In this document: positions 4,613-9,641 of the stretch, one piece after another
How the letters are laid out: the number at the start of each line of letters is the position of its first letter
How positions within the stretch are numbered: position 1 is the first letter of the stretch
NCBI GenBank assembly: GCA_022798855.1
Contig: JAAWNI010000076.1
Span: forward strand, 1-9,641
From: Lawsonibacter sp.
GTDB taxonomy: Bacteria > Bacillota > Clostridia > Oscillospirales > Oscillospiraceae
DNA: 9,641 nucleotides
Reading direction: 5' to 3'
Translations under genes and position numbers: made by a program
Notes under the pieces: generated by a model
Told to the model about the DNA's origin: nothing
The model's database searches: none
The model's input: the letters and a program-made list of their open reading frames with translations, nothing else

Positions 4613-6166
4613 ATGAACCCAATTATCGCAGTCATCGGCATGGCCGCCGCGCTGATCGTGGGCGCTCTGGGCGGCGCGGTCTTTGGCTGGAACCGCCGCA
4701 AGGCCACCGCCGAGCGTGAGATCAAATCCGCCGAGGACGAAGCCACCCGCATTGTCAACGAGGCCTATAAGAGCGCCGAGAGCAAAAAGCGCGAGGCTTT
4801 GTTAGAGGCCAAAGAGGAGATCCTCAAGGCCAAGAACGAGCATGAGAAAGAAGTCAAAGACCGCCGCTCCGAGCTCCAGCGCCAGGAGAACCGCCTTCAG
4901 CAGAAGGAGGAGAACCTGGACCGCAAGATGGAGAACATCGAGCGCAAGGAGGAACAGCTGTCCTCCAAGCTGGCCAAGCTGGACGCCACCCAGGCCGAGG
5001 CCGAGTCCCTGAAGCAGAAGCAGGTGGACGAGCTGGAGCGCATTTCCGGCTTCACCGCCGAGGAAGCGAAGAACTACCTCCTCTCCCAGCTGGAGGAGGA
5101 CGTCACCCACGAGTCGGCCATGAAGATCAAGGAGATCGAGACCCGGTTCAAGGAGGAAGCGGACACCAAGGCCCGCGAAATCATCTCCCTGGCCATCCAG
5201 CGCTGCGCCGCCGACCACGTGTCGGAAGCCACCGTATCCGTCGTCCCCCTGCCCAACGACGACATGAAGGGCCGGATCATCGGCCGTGAGGGCCGGAACA
5301 TCCGCACCCTGGAGACACTAACCGGCGTGGACCTGATCATCGACGACACCCCCGAAGCCATCACCGTCTCCTGCTTCGACCCGGTGCGCCGTGAGATCGC
5401 CCGGCTGGCCCTGGAGAAGCTGATTCTGGACGGCCGCATCCACCCCGCCCGCATTGAGGAGATGGTGGAGAAGGCCAAGCGCGAGGTGGACATGGTCATC
5501 AAGTCAGAGGGCGAGCGGGCCATCTTCGAGACGAACGTCCACGGCCTGCACCCCGAGCTGGTCAAGCTGCTGGGCCGGATGCGCTACCGCACCAGCTACG
5601 GCCAGAACGTGCTCAACCACTCCATCGAGGTGTCCCACGTGGCCGGGCTGCTGGCCGCCGAGATTGGCGCCAACGTCACCGAAGCCAAGCGGGCCGGCCT
5701 GCTCCACGACCTGGGCAAGTCCATTGACCACGAGGTGGAGGGCTCCCACGTGCAGATCGGTGTGGAGCTGGCCCGAAAGTACCGGGAGGGCGAGAACATC
5801 ATCCATGCCATCCACGCCCACCACAACGACGTGGAGCCCAGAACGGTGGTGGCCTGCCTGGTCCAGGCGGCCGACGCCATCTCCGCCGCCCGCCCCGGCG
5901 CCCGGCGCGAGAATCTGGAGAACTATATCAAGCGGCTGGAGGCTCTGGAGGAGATCACCTCCTCCTTCAACGGGGTGGAGAAGTCCTTCGCCATCCAGGC
6001 CGGCCGCGAGGTGCGCATCATGATCAACCCCGAGGTGGTCAGCGAGGACCAGATGATCCTCCTCGCCCGGGAGATCGCCAAGAAGATTGAGGACGAGCTG
6101 GAGTATCCCGGCCAGATCAAGGTCCATCTCCTGCGGGAGACGAAGGCCATTGAATACGCGAAATAG
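4613..6166 (+). CDS. rny: Ribonuclease Y
   Basis: A 517-residue membrane-bound endoribonuclease that starts bulk mRNA decay in Firmicutes and is a core of the degradosome-like network. All family parts are present: an N-terminal transmembrane helix (about 4-24); a long charged coiled coil (about 28-160, runs of E, K, R and Q); a KH RNA-binding domain with GRIIGREGRN (220-229); and an HD phosphohydrolase domain with the metal-binding H365-D366 in LLHDLGKSIDHE plus the HAHHND motif. It ends with the family's IKVHLLRETKAIEYAK tail. The length is the family norm. The start is preceded by GGAGGTG with a long 12-nt spacing; no alternative in-frame start fits, because TAA follows the GTG within that motif. 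It has its own strong promoter and terminator, unlike genomes where it follows recA or cinA. Confidence 0.98.
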   Translation: MNPIIAVIGMAAALIVGALGGAVFGWNRRKATAEREIKSAEDEATRIVNEAYKSAESKKREALLEAKEEILKAKNEHEKEVKDRRSELQRQENRLQQKEENLDRKMENIERKEEQLSSKLAKLDATQAEAESLKQKQVDELERISGFTAEEAKNYLLSQLEEDVTHESAMKIKEIETRFKEEADTKAREIISLAIQRCAADHVSEATVSVVPLPNDDMKGRIIGREGRNIRTLETLTGVDLIIDDTPEAITVSCFDPVRREIARLALEKLILDGRIHPARIEEMVEKAKREVDMVIKSEGERAIFETNVHGLHPELVKLLGRMRYRTSYGQNVLNHSIEVSHVAGLLAAEIGANVTEAKRAGLLHDLGKSIDHEVEGSHVQIGVELARKYREGENIIHAIHAHHNDVEPRTVVACLVQAADAISAARPGARRENLENYIKRLEALEEITSSFNGVEKSFAIQAGREVRIMINPEVVSEDQMILLAREIAKKIEDELEYPGQIKVHLLRETKAIEYAK

Positions 6167-6174
6167 AGAGAGGA

Positions 6175-6206
6175 CCCGGGACGCCCCCCAAGCGTCCCGG
6201 GATTTT
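6175..6206 (+). terminator. Terminator of rny
   Basis: CCCGGGACGC (6175-6184) pairs perfectly with GCGTCCCGGG (6192-6201) around a 7-nt loop, followed by ATTTTAT. It starts a few bases after the rny stop. Confidence 0.88.
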
Positions 6207-6213
6207 ATGTATG

Positions 6214-6256
6214 AAAAGAAAAATCCCGCCCTCCGGCCAAAGGGCACAGAGGGCGG
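6214..6256 (-). terminator. Terminator of the rpsF-ssb-rpsR operon
   Basis: On the minus strand CCGCCCTC (6256-6249) pairs with GAGGGCGG (6233-6226), followed by GATTTTTCTTTT. It lies back to back with the rny terminator and separates the convergent units. Confidence 0.85.
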
Positions 6257-6265
6257 ACAATAGCT

Positions 6266-6511
6266 TTAATCTGTCACGTAGGGCAGCAGGGCGACCTGGC
6301 GGGCCCGCTTGATGGCCTCAGTCAGCTGGCGCTGATGCATGGCGCAGGTGCCGGTGGTGCGGCGGGGCAGGATCTTAGCCCGCTCGGATGTGAACCGGCG
6401 CAGCTTGGCGGCGTCCTTGTAGTCAATCAGCTCCACCTTATCCGCGCAGAAGGCGCAGACCTTGCGGCGCTTGCGGCCGCGGGGCGCTCTGTTATCACGT
6501 TCCATAGCCAT
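6266..6511 (-). CDS. rpsR: 30S ribosomal protein S18, zinc-ribbon form
   Basis: An 81-residue ribosomal protein that pairs with S6 on the platform of the small subunit. The core is typical: IDYKD, LRRFTSERAKILPRRTTGT, HQRQLTEAIKRARQVALLPY. It carries C19-x2-C22 and C56-x2-H59, a full zinc-binding set, so this is the zinc-dependent type. The ATG at 6511 has GGAGG 7 nt upstream and encodes MAMERD; the second Met would be too far from that site. It is the last gene of the operon, 37 bp after ssb, and is followed by a terminator. Confidence 0.97.
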   Translation of the reverse strand: MAMERDNRAPRGRKRRKVCAFCADKVELIDYKDAAKLRRFTSERAKILPRRTTGTCAMHQRQLTEAIKRARQVALLPYVTD

Positions 6512-6548
6512 GGGATAACCTCCTTTTTACGACCTTATGTGGTCAGAG

Positions 6549-7034
6549 TCAAAACGGCAGGTCGCCGTCGTCAGTAGAAAGCTCAGCGAACTGGTCTCCG
6601 TCCGCCGGGGGGGCCCCGTAGCCGCCCAGAGAGTCGGCCGCCGGGGAGGGGGCGGGATAGCCGCCGCCCTGGCGGTAGCCGGTGGAGTAGCTTCCTCCCC
6701 CTTCACCGTCCCGCTTGGAGTCGCCAAAGTAGATGTTCTCGGCAATCACTTCGGCGGAGCGGCGCTTGCCGCCCTCTTTGTCGGTCCAGTCCCGAATTTG
6801 AAGCCGGCCCTCCACCACCGCCATGCGGCCCTTGGCGAAATAGCGGGTGACAAACTCGGCGGTCTGCCGCCAGGCCACCACATCAATAAAGTCGGTGGCC
6901 CGCTCGCCGGTGGATTTGTCCTTGAAGTCCCGGTCTACCGCCAGGGAGAAGGACGCCACCGGAGTGCCGGTCTGGGTGCGCCGCAGCTCGGGGTCACGGG
7001 TAAGGCGGCCCATAATAAAAATCTTGTTCAGCAC
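6549..7034 (-). CDS. ssb: Single-stranded DNA-binding protein
   Basis: A 161-residue SSB that coats single-stranded DNA in replication, recombination and repair. The N-terminal OB fold (about 1-108) shows MLNKIFIMGRLTRDPELR, FIDVVAWRQTAEFVTRYFAKG and VVEGRLQIRDW. A Gly/Ser/Tyr/Pro-rich flexible linker then leads to the acidic tip DDGDLPF, which docks partner proteins. The start codon is GTG, following GGGGGAG, and the upstream rpsF stop is only 12 bp away, so translation is probably coupled. S6-SSB-S18 is the standard Firmicutes order. Confidence 0.97.
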   Translation of the reverse strand: MLNKIFIMGRLTRDPELRRTQTGTPVASFSLAVDRDFKDKSTGERATDFIDVVAWRQTAEFVTRYFAKGRMAVVEGRLQIRDWTDKEGGKRRSAEVIAENIYFGDSKRDGEGGGSYSTGYRQGGGYPAPSPAADSLGGYGAPPADGDQFAELSTDDGDLPF

Positions 7035-7046
7035 GGCCGCTCCCCC

Positions 7047-7343
7047 TTACTCGTCCTTGCAGACAATCATGGAGCGCATCACGCCGTCGGTGATCCGGAA
7101 AATACGGTCCAGCTCAGCGGGGACGGCGGCGGCGGCGGTGAAGGTCATCAGCACGTAGTAGCCCTCCATCAGGTCGTTGATGGGATAGGCCAGCCGGCGC
7201 TTGCCCCACTCGTTGACCTCAGACACTGTGCCGTTGGCCTCTGCCACGCTCTTAAACCGCTCCACCAGAGCGGCGGTCTGCTCCTCAGTCAGGTCGGGCT
7301 TGAGGATATACAGAGCCTCATAGTTCGCGTTAACTTTTGCCAT
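7047..7343 (-). CDS. rpsF: 30S ribosomal protein S6
   Basis: 98 residues, full length for bacterial S6: YEALYILKPDL at the start, the RLAYPI..LMEGYYVLMTF core, and a C-terminus VMRSMIVCKDE. S6 binds S18 and 16S rRNA helices of the platform. A longer frame opens at 7367, but the start at 7343 is chosen because AAGGAGG (7359-7353) lies 9 nt upstream of MAKVNANYE, the family's usual N-terminus. It is the first gene of the operon, behind a strong promoter and a folded leader. Confidence 0.97.
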   Translation of the reverse strand: MAKVNANYEALYILKPDLTEEQTAALVERFKSVAEANGTVSEVNEWGKRRLAYPINDLMEGYYVLMTFTAAAAVPAELDRIFRITDGVMRSMIVCKDE

Positions 7344-7424
7344 GTTTTTGCACCTCCTTATGGACATATGGCCCCCGGGCAGGCCGGGGGCAAGGATAAG
7401 CCTGCCCTCCTCGGAAGACAGGCT
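7344..7424 (-). promoter_or_regulatory. Structured leader of the rpsF operon (possible S6:S18 site)
   Basis: About 80 nt of transcript. First hairpin: AAGCCTG (7425-7419) with CAGGCTT (7406... read at 7404-7398 on this strand), enclosing a short inner stem whose apical part contains CCG. Second hairpin: GCCCCCGG/CCGGGGGC (7391-7384 with 7378-7371) with a 5-nt loop. It ends 11 nt before the ribosome site and has no T run, so it is not a terminator. Known rpsF leaders bind the S6:S18 complex through a hairpin with a CCG element, giving feedback control. The position and CCG fit, but I could not align it to the published consensus. Confidence 0.4.
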
Positions 7425-7429
7425 TATTT

Positions 7430-7457
7430 ATTATATCGGATATTTCAGAAAAGTCAA
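7430..7457 (-). promoter_or_regulatory. Sigma-A promoter of rpsF-ssb-rpsR
   Basis: On the minus strand: -35 TTGACT (7457-7452), 16-bp spacer, perfect -10 TATAAT (7435-7430). The start should fall near 7423, so the first hairpin of the leader forms almost at the 5' end. The 70 bp between here and the upstream gene's stop hold no clear GC stem plus T run, so some read-through from the SLH gene is possible. Confidence 0.85.
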
Positions 7458-7526
7458 GGAAAAATCGAGAAAATACCGAAGAAAAATACTCAGGCGCCCA
7501 TTGGGGGATTTTACGCGGGGAGCCGC

Positions 7527-9365
7527 TCACTTGGCCGACGCCACAATGATTCGGACGCGCCCGCCGGCGGAACAGCCCAAATCGTCATACCAGCCGGTGA
7601 GCTTGTAGTCCTCGCCGTTCACCTGGGACAGGCTGGTCAGGTAGCAGCCCCCGCCGTCCCGGAGGAGCACCTGGACGTTTTCCGCCAGTGGATACTCCCG
7701 TCCCCCGCCCATGGCGCTGAGGGGGGACAGGCTGTCCAGATCGACCGAAGCCAGCTGCCGGATGCCCTTCAAAGCGCCTTTCTCATAGGCGAGCATGGCC
7801 CCGCCCCCTTTTATGGCGTATTTCGCCCCGCCGTTGATGTGCTGGACCTGGCCGTCCTGGATGTAGGTGTAGTTGACGGAGATGTTCATTTCGGTGGAGT
7901 TGTCCTCGATGCCGCTGACATAGACGTAGGTCTGTGTGTCGCCGGTAACCTCATGGAGCACCATGCGGTCGATCTCCCCGCTGGCGTTCAGGGTGTAGTA
8001 CCGCACGTCGTCCCCGGAGAGCTTCACGCCCGCCAGCCGGGAGGGGTAGATCCGGGCGCAGCCGCCGCCGCTGTCGGTGTCCAGAATCTGCGCCCCGGCG
8101 GCGAAGGTGTAGCCGGCGAAGGTGGTTCCGTCCTTGCTTACGGCCCCCTCCAGCCGCTTGGTGGACAGCCCCCGCAGGGCCGTCCCGGACTGGGTGGTGG
8201 AGACGGTGACCAGCCTTCCGGCGTCCAGGGCCGTCCCGCTGTGGTAGAAGGTGCGCACCACGCCGTCGGTGCAGGCCACCTGGGTGGCCGCCTGGGCGGA
8301 AGCGGTGGCGGAGCTGGTGGTGGAGGAGGTGGACGCGGCTTTGGCGCTGGACACCACCGAGCCGTAGTAGACGGACTCGTTCTCCTGGGCGTCGATGGCC
8401 TGGACCACCTCGCCGTTCATGCCCAGCAGAAGGGTGACCATATCCCCCTCCTGAAAGCTGCCCTGGCTGGAGAGCTGATACGCGGCCTCAGAGGTGCCGA
8501 GCTGGTAGCTTACCCCGGCCACCGTGGCGGCGGTGGGGGCGGTCTTGCTGGGGGACAGCCCCGTGAGGGTGCCCGTCACCCGGTCGTGGCAGACCCAAAC
8601 TGTGGACATATTGGCGTTGTAGTAGTACACATCGTACTTCTGCACCGCGTTCAAAGAGGACTCCGCCCCATTATAGTACACGGTGCCGGGGGTGAAGGGC
8701 AGGGACAGGGCGCCGCCCTCCGCCACGAAGGGCCCCTTGGTGTCAGCGGCCACCAGGGCGGAGTAGTCCACCTGGCCGTTGGTGATGGTATAGCCCAGCG
8801 TGGCCCCGTACACCGCCCCGGCGCTGGTCTGGGCGGTGAGGAGGTTGTAAAACAGCTCCACGCAGTCCTGCCGGGTCAGCCCGCCCCCCTGCTTGGCGGA
8901 CACGCCGTCCAGCAGGCCGAGGGAGCTGGCCTTGGACAGCTGGGCGGCGGGGTAGGCCCCCTTCAGGGCGGAGGGGTCATAGCCCAGCACCCTCAGCAGG
9001 GCGGCGCAGCCCTCCTCCAGGGTGGCGGTTTGGTCGGGCCGGAAGGTGCCGTCCATATAGCCGCTCATCCAGCCCTGCTCGATGGCGGTGCGGACATAGC
9101 CGCTGGCCCAATGGCTCCCTTTCAGGTCCTTGAAGAGGGAGCTGCCATAGCCCTCCGCCCCATCCTTATAGGGGGAGGCGGCTGTCAGCATTTGGGCGAA
9201 CTGGGCCCGGCTGACCGGGCTGGACAGGCTGTCGCCAGCGGTGAAGATGCCCAGGGCCTGGAGCGCCTCCTGTTTGGCGCTGGAGCCGGCGGCCCGCGCC
9301 CCGACGCACAGGGAGAGGGTCATGCAGAGGGCGAGTGCGGCGGAGATGAAGTGTTTTGTTTTCAT
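7527..9365 (-). CDS. Secreted S-layer-homology (SLH) domain protein
   Basis: A 612-residue exported surface protein. A clear signal peptide (1-25: basic MKTKHF, hydrophobic core, ARA cleavage site) is followed by three SLH repeats (about 33-80, 81-130 and 140-185). The second is the best preserved: FKDLKGSHWASGYVRTAIE, then GYMDGTFRPDQTATLEE. SLH trimers attach proteins to pyruvylated secondary cell-wall polymers. The remaining 420 or so residues look beta-rich and are not recognised; a Ser/Thr/Ala-rich linker (about 342-362) divides them into two parts. No catalytic motif is seen. The frame opens upstream at 9479, but that extension runs through the hairpin repeat, so the Met at 9365, with AAAGGAA ahead of it and an immediate signal peptide, is the start. 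No clear promoter was found; it may be transcribed from the upstream permease operon or from within the repeat. Confidence 0.88.
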   Translation of the reverse strand: MKTKHFISAALALCMTLSLCVGARAAGSSAKQEALQALGIFTAGDSLSSPVSRAQFAQMLTAASPYKDGAEGYGSSLFKDLKGSHWASGYVRTAIEQGWMSGYMDGTFRPDQTATLEEGCAALLRVLGYDPSALKGAYPAAQLSKASSLGLLDGVSAKQGGGLTRQDCVELFYNLLTAQTSAGAVYGATLGYTITNGQVDYSALVAADTKGPFVAEGGALSLPFTPGTVYYNGAESSLNAVQKYDVYYYNANMSTVWVCHDRVTGTLTGLSPSKTAPTAATVAGVSYQLGTSEAAYQLSSQGSFQEGDMVTLLLGMNGEVVQAIDAQENESVYYGSVVSSAKAASTSSTTSSATASAQAATQVACTDGVVRTFYHSGTALDAGRLVTVSTTQSGTALRGLSTKRLEGAVSKDGTTFAGYTFAAGAQILDTDSGGGCARIYPSRLAGVKLSGDDVRYYTLNASGEIDRMVLHEVTGDTQTYVYVSGIEDNSTEMNISVNYTYIQDGQVQHINGGAKYAIKGGGAMLAYEKGALKGIRQLASVDLDSLSPLSAMGGGREYPLAENVQVLLRDGGGCYLTSLSQVNGEDYKLTGWYDDLGCSAGGRVRIIVASAK

Positions 9366-9390
9366 AATGCAGGTTCCTTTCTGGTCATAT

Positions 9391-9520
9391 GCCCCCCTTG
9401 TCAAAGGGGGGTGCCCCCGCAGGGGGCGGGGGGATTCCGCTGATAGACACAGCTCGATATAGTGGAATCCCCCAGTCACCGCCTACGGCGGTGCCAGCCC
9501 CCTTTAACAAGGGGGCCTTT
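9391..9520 (-). repeat. Four-hairpin intergenic repeat, copy 2 (inverted)
   Basis: Same plan as the element at 4188-4320 but reversed: CCCCCCTT/AAGGGGGG (9392-9411), GCCCCC/GGGGGC (9413-9427), a 10-bp perfect central stem GGGGGATTCC/GGAATCCCCC (9429-9438 with 9464-9473), CACCGCC/GGCGGTG (9477-9493) and GCCCCCTT/AAGGGGGC (9497-9516). The inner loop holds a small GCTG/CAGC stem. CGGCGGTGCCAGC (9486-9498) is the exact complement of the shared core in copy 1. It fills almost the whole gap between the permease stop and the SLH gene and could act as a processing or partial termination site between them. Confidence 0.8.
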
Positions 9521-9526
9521 GTATCA

Positions 9527-9641
9527 TCAATCGTAATGCAGTGCGTCGATGGGGTTGAGCCGCGCCGCCTTTTTGGCGGGGAGGTAGCCGAAGAGCACCC
9601 CGATGCCCGCCGAGATGCCGAAGGCCATCAGGACGGCGAAG
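9527..9641 (-). CDS. ABC transporter permease, MacB/FtsX type (C-terminal fragment)
   Basis: Only the last 37 residues are inside the window; the gene continues past the right edge. The peptide has a hydrophobic helix (AVLMAFGISAGIGVLFGYL) followed by the family ending PAKKAARLNPIDALHYD, which is characteristic of MacB/FtsX-like permeases that work with a LolD/MacB-type ATPase to move lipids, peptides or antimicrobials, or to sense envelope stress. Tandem TGA stops (9529-9527 and 9526-9524) end it. The substrate cannot be told from this fragment. Confidence 0.88.
   Translation of the reverse strand, partial: FAVLMAFGISAGIGVLFGYLPAKKAARLNPIDALHYD

Noticed and set aside
5504..6247. A 247-codon minus-strand frame opposite rny
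   Set aside because: It is a mirror frame of the conserved HD-domain coding sequence, ends in the terminator region and has no ribosome site or recognisable motif.
7371..7391. GC-rich hairpin before rpsF as a terminator
   Set aside because: No T run follows on either strand; in the transcript it is followed by CATATGTCC and the ribosome site.
6537..9443. A 968-codon open frame on the plus strand across ssb, rpsF and the SLH gene
   Set aside because: It is antisense to three well-identified genes, and its peptide is Gly/His/Ala/Val-rich low-complexity sequence with no domain, as expected from a stop-poor frame opposite GC-rich codons.
9366..9479. N-terminal extension of the SLH protein to 9479
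   Set aside because: It would translate through the hairpin repeat and bury the signal peptide; the Met at 9365 starts a standard secretion signal.

Overview
The window looks like a chromosomal segment of a GC-rich, spore-forming Gram-positive gut anaerobe of the Clostridia, most likely Oscillospiraceae (Flavonifractor, Oscillibacter or Pseudoflavonifractor-like). The reasons are GC-rich, strongly biased codons, strong GGAGG-type ribosome binding sites, sigma-A TTGACA/TATAAT promoters, a SpoIID sporulation hydrolase, RNase Y, the Firmicutes rpsF-ssb-rpsR operon, an S-layer-homology protein, and GC-rich multi-hairpin intergenic repeats. The genus is inferred from style, not proven.

Layout. 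(1) Positions 1-620: a self-contained transcription unit. Its sigma-A promoter overlaps two LexA-like boxes and drives a 102-residue protein with a C-terminal membrane anchor, followed by a hairpin terminator. This looks like an uncharacterised SOS-response gene. (2) 660-2460: a promoter with a consensus-matching WalR-type box in its start region, then a membrane-anchored LysM-G5-M23 cell-wall endopeptidase and a strong terminator. (3) 2461-3080: an AT-richer islet of two divergent small genes, an unknown acidic protein on the minus strand and an XRE-type HTH regulator on the plus strand. They share a control region with two identical 12-bp direct repeats. (4) 3085-4173: spoIID behind a candidate sigma-E promoter. 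(5) 4174-4612: a four-hairpin intergenic repeat, a second terminator, a near-perfect sigma-A promoter and a long structured leader for rny (RNase Y, 4613-6166). (6) 6175-6256: back-to-back terminators separating rny from the convergent rpsF-ssb-rpsR operon (minus strand, 7343 down to 6266), which has its own promoter and structured leader. (7) 7527-9365, minus: a secreted three-SLH-domain protein of 612 residues. (8) 9391-9520: a second copy of the four-hairpin repeat, inverted relative to the first. (9) 9527-9641, minus: the C-terminal end of a MacB/FtsX-type ABC transporter permease running off the edge.

How the genes fit together: the left half is mostly envelope remodelling and stress. 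A putative SOS membrane protein (possibly a division-delay factor) precedes a peptidoglycan endopeptidase that appears to carry a WalR box, and then the peptidoglycan transglycosylase used in spore engulfment. The right half is housekeeping RNA and translation (RNase Y, S6, SSB, S18) and then cell-surface and transport genes. The points most worth checking are the SOS-linked tail-anchored protein, the WalR-like box, the divergent XRE islet with its repeated operator, and the paired multi-hairpin repeats. All positions and base pairings were worked out by eye. No database search or folding program was run.
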